NCBI GenBank assembly: GCA_902587155.1
Contig: CACIKE010000001.1
Location: 1 to 64,000, forward strand
Direction: 5' to 3'
DNA length: 64,000 bases
DNA from: an uncultured Pelagibacteraceae bacterium
GTDB lineage: Bacteria > Pseudomonadota > Alphaproteobacteria > Pelagibacterales > Pelagibacteraceae
A program made the position numbers and the translations under genes. Positions 9,974 through 17,766 of the stretch are shown one piece after another. Each line of letters starts with the position of its first letter. The stretch's first letter is position 1. The notes under the pieces were generated by a model. That model was given only the letters and a program-made list of their open reading frames with translations. It did no database searches and was not told the origin of the DNA.

Positions 9974-10519
9974 CTAAAAATGTATATCAAAAGTTTTACT
10001 CATTGCTCTTCCAGTGGATTCTATACAAGTATCAACATATAAAACAGCTTTATTTGAATACCACCCCATTGCAACATGATGAACTCCTTGCTCATTTAAT
10101 CCTCCATAACCCTTGGGTTGGCTACCACTAGATTTACAATTACCCTGATATCTTCCTGGAAAAGTAGAATTTATTGTTCCAGCATATGCATTTTTAATAA
10201 TTGAATTAAAATAAGAACTCATTGAACTTGTAACTTTTCCATAATTATTTTGGGAAGTTAAAATATCAGAACATTTTAGTAAATTTGTTCCATTAACATT
10301 TAGAAGTTCTCCAGAAGAATCTATTTCACACTTTTTAATTTCATTAACCATTGTTTTATAAATTATATTATGATTGGCCTCTGTAACTCTTTTTTTTGCA
10401 CTTGCTGTATACCCATTATAAGCAACCACACCTACTGCAGCTAAGATACCGATGATGGCTACTACGACTAGGAGTTCTATTAGAGTGAAGGCTTTTCTAT
10501 TTAAAGAATTACTCACCAT
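9974..10519 (-). CDS. Type IV pilin-like protein, array member 8
   Basis: NRKAFTLIELLVVV..; unique C-terminus. Confidence 0.93.
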   Translation of the reverse strand: MVSNSLNRKAFTLIELLVVVAIIGILAAVGVVAYNGYTASAKKRVTEANHNIIYKTMVNEIKKCEIDSSGELLNVNGTNLLKCSDILTSQNNYGKVTSSMSSYFNSIIKNAYAGTINSTFPGRYQGNCKSSGSQPKGYGGLNEQGVHHVAMGWYSNKAVLYVDTCIESTGRAMSKTFDIHF

Positions 10520-11034
10520 TGATAAAAAGATACCTGATCTTCAATTCTATTTTCATCTTTATTACAAGGAGATTTAAAACATGTAAACATATTTACCCAT
10601 ACTTCTCTATTTGAGTTTGATGGTACTTGTAAAAATACAAAACCTGCATGTGTGTTTGACATATTTCCTTCTTGTAAGACGTACATATTTTTTCCATTCC
10701 AGTTGCTAACGCTAGACGTATTAATCCAATCCATCATGTTATTTATATGATTTTTAAAATATTCTGGAAAAAACGCCTGGACATTCCCATAGCAAGTATG
10801 CGTGCTATAATTTTTGCTATTTAACGTACTCATTAATTGAACACTACCTCCAATTTCACAATTCGTAATTATCAACTTCACTTCTTTAACAACTATTTTA
10901 TGATTTGACTTTGTTACTGCAGCTTTAGCACTAGCCGTATACCCATTATAAGCAACTACTCCCACTGCAGCCAGAATACCGATGATGGCTACTACGACTA
11001 AAAGTTCTATTAGGGTGAATGCTTTGTGCTTCAT
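10513..11034 (-). CDS. Type IV pilin-like protein, array member 9
   Basis: KHKAFTLIELLVVV..; CFKSPC near C-terminus. Confidence 0.93.
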   Translation of the reverse strand: MKHKAFTLIELLVVVAIIGILAAVGVVAYNGYTASAKAAVTKSNHKIVVKEVKLIITNCEIGGSVQLMSTLNSKNYSTHTCYGNVQAFFPEYFKNHINNMMDWINTSSVSNWNGKNMYVLQEGNMSNTHAGFVFLQVPSNSNREVWVNMFTCFKSPCNKDENRIEDQVSFYQW

Positions 11035-11591
11035 TGATTTGGAGTGATTATTTCAGAGTCTTGCATTTTTTTTCCATCCAGCCACCACATTACTTTAAAT
11101 TTACCATTTGTATCTGGATTACTTGAACAATAAGGAGACCTTGGACAAATAACAATTGAAACTAATCCATCTACCTCACCATCACCAGATCCAACACCTG
11201 CATAAGCATCTCCAACAACTTTAGTTGGACAATGATTACTAGCTGTCCAATCAGTTGCTGCTCCAGATAATTTATAAGGATTTCTTAAATTATATCTCCA
11301 TGATAAAAAAACTGCTGCACATTCTTGAAATTTAACTCCATTAGTATGCACAGGACAAGGCAATCCAAATGCAGTCGCAGAACTATCCATTTCACACTTT
11401 GCTATTTCTTGTCTCATAACTTTAATTGTTGTTTTAAAATTATTTTTTACTACAGCTTTTTTTGCACTTGCTGTATATCCGTTATAAGCAACTACTCCTA
11501 CAGCAGCGAGGATACCAATAATAGCTACAACGACTAATAGTTCTATTAACGTAAAAGCTTTAATTGGTTTCTTAATCGATTGTGAATTCAT
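11031..11591 (-). CDS. Type IV pilin-like protein, array member 10 (ORF track start 11648; ATG at 11591 gives a normal short leader)
   Basis: MNSQSIKKPIKAFTLIELLVVV..; LRNPYKLSG. Confidence 0.9.
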   Translation of the reverse strand: MNSQSIKKPIKAFTLIELLVVVAIIGILAAVGVVAYNGYTASAKKAVVKNNFKTTIKVMRQEIAKCEMDSSATAFGLPCPVHTNGVKFQECAAVFLSWRYNLRNPYKLSGAATDWTASNHCPTKVVGDAYAGVGSGDGEVDGLVSIVICPRSPYCSSNPDTNGKFKVMWWLDGKKMQDSEIITPNQ

Positions 11592-12075
11592 TATATAATG
11601 CAGTAGTTTCTCCATAACACGTTGAAACTCTGACAGTTGTTTTTCCACCAGAATTAATGTTGCTTACCATCACGCCACCACTATTATCTTGAATATTACA
11701 AGATTGATTGGCGTGTGGTCCATTTAAAGCCACGACATTTTCTCTATGGGAGACAAATGGATTTAGAAACTTACCATCGAAAGCATCTCTTGCCGCTAAA
11801 CCAATTTTATTTGTAGTATACCTATCAGAACAATTAAGATTACCATCCATAACAGTTGTTTGACCCATATCGCATTTTTGTATCTCAGCTTTTATGTATT
11901 TAATAGTTTTATTATGCATTGACTTTACAACATTTTTTTTTGCAGAGGCCGTATACCCATTATAAGCAACCACACCTACTGCAGCAAGAATACCGATGAT
12001 GGCTACTACGACTAGGAGTTCTATAAGTGTGAAGGCTTTAAAGCCTTTACTCCCAGAATGTTTCATATTTTTCAA
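11572..12075 (-). CDS. Type IV pilin-like protein, array member 11
   Basis: GFKAFTLIELLVVV..; unique C-terminus. Confidence 0.92.
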   Translation of the reverse strand: MKNMKHSGSKGFKAFTLIELLVVVAIIGILAAVGVVAYNGYTASAKKNVVKSMHNKTIKYIKAEIQKCDMGQTTVMDGNLNCSDRYTTNKIGLAARDAFDGKFLNPFVSHRENVVALNGPHANQSCNIQDNSGGVMVSNINSGGKTTVRVSTCYGETTALYNEFTID

Positions 12076-12574
12076 TATTCGAATTATTACTACAAGGATA
12101 ATCTATACATGTACAGACTTCAATTTTTTTATTTGAATTTGTATAAACAACTGTCACATAACCAATGTATTTATCTTGAGTACAACCCCAGCTATTCGAA
12201 CTTCCTGTAGCCACACCATTTCTTCCCCATGGTTCCTTCGTATGATTATTTTTCCACTCAATATCATTGTTTAAATGTGTTGGGAAATAGTCTGTAAAAA
12301 ACCTAAAAGTATTTACGTCATACCAACAACCCTTTTCATATTCTTTTTTATCATATATAGACATCTTCAATTTTACTTTACCATTTGGGCTTAAATGACA
12401 TTCTTGAATTAATAAGTTAAGTTTTTTTACAACAGTATTATGATTTGATTTTGAAACAGATACTTTAGCACTATTAGTATATCCATTATAAGCAACAACA
12501 CCTACAGCAGCAAGAATACCTATGATAGCTACAACGACTAAAAGTTCAATTAGCGTGAAACCACTTTGCTTCAT
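12047..12574 (-). CDS. Type IV pilin-like protein, array member 12
   Basis: KQSGFTLIELLVVV..NGYTNSAK; CIDYPC. Confidence 0.93.
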   Translation of the reverse strand: MKQSGFTLIELLVVVAIIGILAAVGVVAYNGYTNSAKVSVSKSNHNTVVKKLNLLIQECHLSPNGKVKLKMSIYDKKEYEKGCWYDVNTFRFFTDYFPTHLNNDIEWKNNHTKEPWGRNGVATGSSNSWGCTQDKYIGYVTVVYTNSNKKIEVCTCIDYPCSNNSNIEKYETFWE

Positions 12575-12585
12575 AAAGAATTATA

Positions 12586-13035
12586 TCATTTATCGTATTC
12601 AATAAAAGTTCTGTAAACAGTTGTTGCTGTATCGTAAGTATGAATGTCCATATGTTTTTTTCCATTTATAACCCTTACAGAGATTCCTGTTCTTCCAGGC
12701 TTGCACTTAAAACTATCCATAATCAATGATTTATCGTAAGGGCACTTCCATCCTTCATTAGTAAAGTGATTTACGTATTTATACATGAGTGTACCACCAG
12801 GCTCACCACAAACATGAGTGGTTCCATTCAGCTGAATATTTGTTCCTGTGATTTCACATAGTTGAATATTATTTCTAATTAAATTGGCCACAGCTTTATG
12901 TTGGGAATTGCTAGCATTTTTCTTTGCAGCAGTTGTATACCCATTATAAGCAACAACACCTACAGCAGCAAGAATACCTATGATAGCTACAACGACTAAA
13001 AGTTCTATTAGGGTGAAAGCTTTGCGGTTAGCCAT
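12586..13035 (-). CDS. Type IV pilin-like protein, array member 13
   Basis: NRKAFTLIELLVVV..NGYTTAAK. Confidence 0.93.
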   Translation of the reverse strand: MANRKAFTLIELLVVVAIIGILAAVGVVAYNGYTTAAKKNASNSQHKAVANLIRNNIQLCEITGTNIQLNGTTHVCGEPGGTLMYKYVNHFTNEGWKCPYDKSLIMDSFKCKPGRTGISVRVINGKKHMDIHTYDTATTVYRTFIEYDK

Positions 13036-13072
13036 ATAAATTTAAAGTTCTTAGAAGTTGTAGAAGTTTAAT

Positions 13073-13681
13073 TTAGTACTTTATTCTAAATGCAATAGAA
13101 TTATATATGCTATCAAATTCATCAGCATTATAAGTGCCTCCTGCTGATGTTTTTCCACTACCACCTTCAACTTCTCCGAAATTAGAATGCTTGAATACTA
13201 ATTCATAATTGTCGGCACCAAGTCCTAATATTAATTGATAAGCAAAATTAAAAGTAGTTTCGTCACCATTAAATGTAGTGCTTCCAGATTTATAGCTAGT
13301 ATCCACCATTGAATAACCAAAACCTACGCCACCACCTAAAATACCATAAAAATCATTTTCACCTGGTGTTACCGTCGCATTAAACATTGAAGCAAGTGTT
13401 GATACGTCTACCGTAACATCAGATGTTAACTTTTGTGATACTTCGCTATAGTAACTTGTTTCAATTTCTGTACTTAACCCATCAGATTTTTGTCCTAAAG
13501 CAAATCCTAAAACAAATCCATTATCTTCAGGGTCTGAAAAATATGTTGTTCCACCAGAGTCGTGTGGATCCTCAGCTATATGCTTTGTGTATCCAAGAGA
13601 TATGTTAGTATACTCTTCTGACACTGATACACTCATAAATGAAAATAACGATACAAAAATGGATATTATTAAGACTCGCAT
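13073..13681 (-). CDS. Putative small outer-membrane beta-barrel protein
   Basis: Signal-peptide-like N-terminus, alternating Gly/aromatic strands (GILGGGVGFGYSM; FAYQLILGLGADNYELVFKHSNFG), C-terminal ..IAFRIKY. Confidence 0.65.
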   Translation of the reverse strand: MRVLIISIFVSLFSFMSVSVSEEYTNISLGYTKHIAEDPHDSGGTTYFSDPEDNGFVLGFALGQKSDGLSTEIETSYYSEVSQKLTSDVTVDVSTLASMFNATVTPGENDFYGILGGGVGFGYSMVDTSYKSGSTTFNGDETTFNFAYQLILGLGADNYELVFKHSNFGEVEGGSGKTSAGGTYNADEFDSIYNSIAFRIKY

Positions 13682-13790
13682 AGAATAATATTACACTTAA
13701 TTTTATATAATTAAAAGTTTATTTTTTTATTTTTATCTCTCTTTCTTATTATCTGCTTCAATTTATCTGACTAATCTTAATTAGTATACA

Positions 13791-13836
13791 GATAATTGCT
13801 ACAACGACTAGGAGTTCTATTAGGGTGAAGGCTTTT
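13791..13836 (-). pseudogene. Orphan pilin 5' block (N-terminal fragment only)
   Basis: gataattgctacaacgactaggagttctattagggtgaaggctttt matches the conserved pilin block and abuts the stop of the 13835-14389 pilin. Confidence 0.8.
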
Positions 13837-14389
13837 AACTTGCTTGGCAAATTTCTTCCTTTAAAACTACAGTGCCTATGTTCATTGATAATATTACACA
13901 ACCATTTCCTGTTTGATTTTTTCCATCTAAATGAACCACACCCTTTGTTGAATTGGAGTTTGCAACAGACCCACTTTTGCAAGTTGTATCGCCCATTGTA
14001 AGATTTTTTGTTGAGCCGATATAAGGTGATATATATTTTTCACCATAATATAAATCAGAACACTTTCCTTGTTCAAACCAAGCATCCATCCAATTTCCTT
14101 CATTAAATTGAGAGCACGATAAATTATATATGGGACCTCCGTTATAACTAGCAAACTTCAATCTATCCGAGGACTCCATTTGGCATTTTGTGTAAGCTAA
14201 TTTTATTGATTTAGAAACAATTTTAAATTGTAACTCTGATGAATTTTTTTTGGCTGATGTTGTATACCCATTATAAGCAACCACACCTACTGCAGCTAAG
14301 ATACCTATAATTGCTACAACGACTAGAAGTTCTATAAGGGTAAAGGCTTTTTGCTTTAATAAGTTTAATCGATTACTGTCGCTGAACAT
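13835..14389 (-). CDS. Type IV pilin-like protein, array member 14
   Basis: KQKAFTLIELLVVV..NGYTTSAK. Confidence 0.92.
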   Translation of the reverse strand: MFSDSNRLNLLKQKAFTLIELLVVVAIIGILAAVGVVAYNGYTTSAKKNSSELQFKIVSKSIKLAYTKCQMESSDRLKFASYNGGPIYNLSCSQFNEGNWMDAWFEQGKCSDLYYGEKYISPYIGSTKNLTMGDTTCKSGSVANSNSTKGVVHLDGKNQTGNGCVILSMNIGTVVLKEEICQAS

Positions 14390-14865
14390 TCTTTAATATC
14401 TCCCTTACTGGTATCACCATCAGTTCTCCCAACATTTGTATAAACATTGATATTATTGCCAGATGGAACTATGGATAGAAACCCCCAATGATTACTATTA
14501 TTTAATCCATCAGTTTTTATATTAGCGCTATAAACTGTACCTCTATTATTATGAAATGGATTCTTGAAGGTGCTATTAACAACTCTATAAAAATAATCTC
14601 TTGCAGTGGAGGAACTAGTTATAGGACAAGACAATGACCATTTTCTTGACTCATCGTCTGTAAAAGTTAGTGGAGTTGATCCCAGATTGCATTTTCGTGA
14701 TTCATTAGAAATTAATTTGCATACTTGACCATGATAAGATTTCGCTGAATTCACTTTGGCACTTGCTGTATACCCATTATAAGCAACCACACCTACTGCA
14801 GCGAGGATACCAATGATGGCAACTACTACTAAAAGTTCTATTAGGGTGAAACCATTTCGCTTCAT
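14365..14865 (-). CDS. Type IV pilin-like protein, array member 15
   Basis: MKRNGFTLIELLVVV..; same start region as member 3; promoter-proximal to tRNA-Thr relic 2. Confidence 0.93.
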   Translation of the reverse strand: MKRNGFTLIELLVVVAIIGILAAVGVVAYNGYTASAKVNSAKSYHGQVCKLISNESRKCNLGSTPLTFTDDESRKWSLSCPITSSSTARDYFYRVVNSTFKNPFHNNRGTVYSANIKTDGLNNSNHWGFLSIVPSGNNINVYTNVGRTDGDTSKGDIKECSATVID

Positions 14866-15005
14866 AAAAAAATTCTATCACTGTTACCATATTGTTGCCA
14901 AGCAGGAATTTTTTTATAAAATTTGTTAATAAACAATTAATATTTAAGATTTTAGAATTGATTTATAATCAATAGTCCGTTGTTCAAATCAGTGTATTGG
15001 GACCA
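14855..15005. repeat. About 151-bp junction repeat copy 2: pilin 5' end + leader + degraded tRNA-Thr 3'-half
   Basis: Aligns by eye with 7692-7842. Confidence 0.8.
14956..15005 (+). pseudogene. Degenerate partial tRNA-Thr, relic attachment site 2
   Basis: aattgatttataatcaatagtccgttgttcaaatcagtgtattgggacca; recognisable but mutated copy of the tRNA-Thr 3' part. Confidence 0.85.
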
Positions 15006-15443
15006 TTACTCAATAAATCCATGTTCTCTTAAAATTTCTTCTATCTCAGTTGAGGATGCTTTATTTGGAATACGAATTTTTTGTCCTCCCCATTTAATAG
15101 TTCTTTGCTGGGCAAACAAATAACATTTTTCAGTTCTTTTAAGATATTTTTTAACATTTTTTTTACAAAAATTTCTGGCAGGAACTGGATCCATCACACA
15201 TTGTTTACCTTGTTGACAATAAGTGTAACCAAACTCTTCTCCCGACTCTGCGACAAAAAAGAACCAACCTCTTCCATGTCTTGCTGCTCCTTCGCCTTTG
15301 TTGTGATCTTTTGTATCTAAATATTCTTTAAAATATTTTATTACCGTTTCATTTAATGTAATTTTACCCGACCCCTCAAAACCTGCATTAGCAAGATTTC
15401 CATAAAAAAAACATGAGAGTATTATAATTAAATATTTTTTCAC
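15006..15443 (-). CDS. Hypothetical secreted protein
   Basis: 145 aa, signal-peptide-like MKKYLIIILSCFFYGNLANAG, several Cys; no family recognised. Confidence 0.6.
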   Translation of the reverse strand: MKKYLIIILSCFFYGNLANAGFEGSGKITLNETVIKYFKEYLDTKDHNKGEGAARHGRGWFFFVAESGEEFGYTYCQQGKQCVMDPVPARNFCKKNVKKYLKRTEKCYLFAQQRTIKWGGQKIRIPNKASSTEIEEILREHGFIE

Positions 15444-15556
15444 AAAAATATCCTACCACTAAACTCTGTAATTATTCAATAATTTTTTTAAATGAATTAA
15501 CTTCATATAATATTTAAACCCAATAATAACTGTTATGATGGTTAAGGACTAATTTA

Positions 15557-15596
15557 TTAGCTACGTCAACTAGGAGTTTTATTAGGGTAAAAGCAT
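15557..15596 (-). pseudogene. Decayed orphan pilin 5' block
   Basis: ttagctacgtcaactaggagttttattagggtaaaagcat resembles the pilin block; lies just past the 3' end of the next pilin. Confidence 0.65.
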
Positions 15597-15606
15597 TTTT
15601 TTTTAA

Positions 15607-16149
15607 TTATGGTAGTATAATATCTTTTTTAGACATATCTCCACTAAAGTTATTATCCCATCGCATTTCTAATCTCATTGTCTTTGGTGACCCAGATACA
15701 TTTGTAATAAAAATATATCCAGCTCTTTGACTGAGTTTAGATGATGGATAACCAGAGTTGGAGCAATGAAGAACATATTCACTGTCGACGTTATTCTTTA
15801 TATAGTAATCTGTATAAGGATTTTTCCATTTTAAAGATTTAAAATGTGCTGTTAGAGTATGGCAAGCACCCAAAGGACTATTATTACAATAACTGTTTGT
15901 TACATCTTTTGAATTTCCAGATTGATCATTCATCATAACTGGTTCACCTAAATCACATTTTGTATAATTTAAACTTATAAAGTTCGTAATTTCATTAAAG
16001 TTATGTTTAATAGCATTTTTTTTTGCACTAGCTGTGTAACCGTTATAAGCAACCACTCCTACTGCAGCTAAAATACCGATGATTGCTACAACAACTAAGA
16101 GTTCAATAAGGGTGAAGGCTTTGTGATTATGGCCAAGTAATTTCATCAA
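15607..16149 (-). CDS. Type IV pilin-like protein, array member 16
   Basis: NHKAFTLIELLVVV..NGYTASAK. Confidence 0.93.
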   Translation of the reverse strand: MMKLLGHNHKAFTLIELLVVVAIIGILAAVGVVAYNGYTASAKKNAIKHNFNEITNFISLNYTKCDLGEPVMMNDQSGNSKDVTNSYCNNSPLGACHTLTAHFKSLKWKNPYTDYYIKNNVDSEYVLHCSNSGYPSSKLSQRAGYIFITNVSGSPKTMRLEMRWDNNFSGDMSKKDIILP

Positions 16150-16720
16150 TTAAATAACTACCTGCAGAATTAGTAAAATTTCCACCTGAGCAATTAGGTC
16201 CTAAGTAAGTTGCTATTTCCATTTTAGCACCTTTTTCTCTTATATTAGTTATTCCTGGTCTCTCTGGATAATTTGGCTTTCTAAAGTTTTGCCACTGGTC
16301 TTCCCTTATAAAGCCTCCAGTATGATTTGGAGTATTAAATTCAGCTCGTGCATGTGTAACAAACCAACCACTTGAACGACCTGCATTTTCTCCGCTTCGA
16401 AAATTACAGTCCCATTTCCTTACACATTTGTTCCCATCTTGACGAACTTGCGTCATACCGCTATTTCTTTTTAGAGCTCTAATGCCATTAGAATTAGTCA
16501 TACAAGGAGCTGTAATATTCATATAAGTTTCACCATTTAAACTGCAAAATCCATAAGTTTCTTTTGCAAGATTAACAACTTTTCTATGTTGGTCTTTGAA
16601 TCCAGCGCAATCTGCGACTTTAATAAATTTATTGTATGCAATTAAAGCTAATACAGCCAAAATAATTAAAATAGCTAGTACTACTAAAAGTTCTATTAGG
16701 GTGAAGCCTTTTGATTTCAT
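16127..16720 (-). CDS. Divergent type IV pilin-like protein, array member 17
   Basis: KSKGFTLIELLVVLAILIILAVLALIAYNKFIKVADCAGF; different TM segment from the other copies. Confidence 0.9.
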   Translation of the reverse strand: MKSKGFTLIELLVVLAILIILAVLALIAYNKFIKVADCAGFKDQHRKVVNLAKETYGFCSLNGETYMNITAPCMTNSNGIRALKRNSGMTQVRQDGNKCVRKWDCNFRSGENAGRSSGWFVTHARAEFNTPNHTGGFIREDQWQNFRKPNYPERPGITNIREKGAKMEIATYLGPNCSGGNFTNSAGSYLIDEITWP

Positions 16721-16726
16721 TTAATA

Positions 16727-17614
16727 TTAATTTAAAATTTTTTTCTTAGCTTTTTCAAACTCATCTTTAGTAAGTACACCAGATTTATATAAATCATTCA
16801 ACTTATTTAAATTTTCAATAATTTTAGATGAATTTTCAGAAGATATATTTGTTGCTACAGTGTTAGAATAATCAATCATATTTTTAATTCCTTTAATGCC
16901 TTTACATTTTCCAATACACTCAGAACCAATAATAATTGGCTTATCATTTTTTAAATATCCATAAATTTCCAAGTCCAAATTGATATTTAACATATTAGCT
17001 GAGATTTTAAGATCAAAAGCAGGACTATCCATTTTATTTCTTTCGATTTTAAATTTTGAAATTTTTAAATTTAGACCATCTATATCACCTAAACTAAGTT
17101 CATCTTTTAATTCTTTTTTATACTCCAAAGAAGCTTTATTCAATTCTGTTTTATTCATAACTTTTAGTGACTCTACGATTTCAAATAAATCATAATCAGT
17201 ATCCTCTAAATTTTCGTCTGAAACTAAGACCCAAATAATCCCCTGATATTTCTTTTTTTTCATCAATTTTATTATTTCTTTAGATACAAAATTCATCATG
17301 GATTTTTCTGAATTTAAATTTTTTGACTCCATTTTTTTCATTATTGGTTCAAGTAAAGTTTCTTGATCATTAATTAAATCGTTCGCAAACTGTACGGAGT
17401 TCTTTGTTCCAATATAGTAAAAATTTGTATCATCGCCTAATGAGCTGAAAAACTCTTTATAATATTCAGCTGCTTCGTCTGTTTCTAGCTTAATTGAGCT
17501 AAAGTTTTCAGGTACATTTAATAAAATTTTGTCCTCAATATTTATCGTTTTTGCATAAACATTTGAATTCATCAAAAAAGCTGCGAACATAATTCTTAAA
17601 AGTTTTTTAATCAT
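16727..17614 (-). CDS. Hypothetical secreted/periplasmic protein with SHOCT-like C-terminus
   Basis: Signal-like N-terminus; C-terminal LNKLNDLYKSGVLTKDEFEKAKKKIL. Confidence 0.6.
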   Translation of the reverse strand: MIKKLLRIMFAAFLMNSNVYAKTINIEDKILLNVPENFSSIKLETDEAAEYYKEFFSSLGDDTNFYYIGTKNSVQFANDLINDQETLLEPIMKKMESKNLNSEKSMMNFVSKEIIKLMKKKKYQGIIWVLVSDENLEDTDYDLFEIVESLKVMNKTELNKASLEYKKELKDELSLGDIDGLNLKISKFKIERNKMDSPAFDLKISANMLNINLDLEIYGYLKNDKPIIIGSECIGKCKGIKGIKNMIDYSNTVATNISSENSSKIIENLNKLNDLYKSGVLTKDEFEKAKKKILN

Positions 17615-17766
17615 TTTTGAAACTGTATCACTATGAAGTTGATGTGACTAGATTAAATATAATAATGAAATTTTATTTCTAAAAAAATTTATTTATATTT
17701 TATAGTTTATTTATAATCAAAATATTTACACTAAAATGTTTTGTGACGAACCATGAAGTTAATTAG

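Noticed and set aside
11325-11537. Plus-strand ORF opposite a pilin (MKFNSISMHRTRQ..)
   Set aside because: Antisense shadow of the pilin coding block; low-complexity product with no family features.
13758-13982. ORF 74 aa ending in LKAFTLIELLVVVAIICILIKISQIN, as an additional pilin
   Set aside because: Its N-terminal part is out of frame within the 13835-14389 pilin; only the orphan 5' block is real, so it is listed as a fragment and not a gene.
6175-16720. CRISPR-like array, because of regularly spaced near-identical repeats
   Set aside because: Repeats are coding (pilin N-termini), much longer than CRISPR repeats, spaced ~500 bp, and there are no cas genes.
6175-16720. Diversity-generating retroelement
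   Set aside because: No reverse transcriptase or template/variable repeat pair seen; the variable parts do not align with one another as TR/VR copies would.
6175-16720. Integron-type cassette array
   Set aside because: No integron integrase and no attC-like palindromes between genes; the shared element is the coding 5' block.
6175-16720. Silent pilS-type donor cassettes as in Neisseria
   Set aside because: All listed copies have start codons, leader and TM block; only three short 5' fragments lack the rest.
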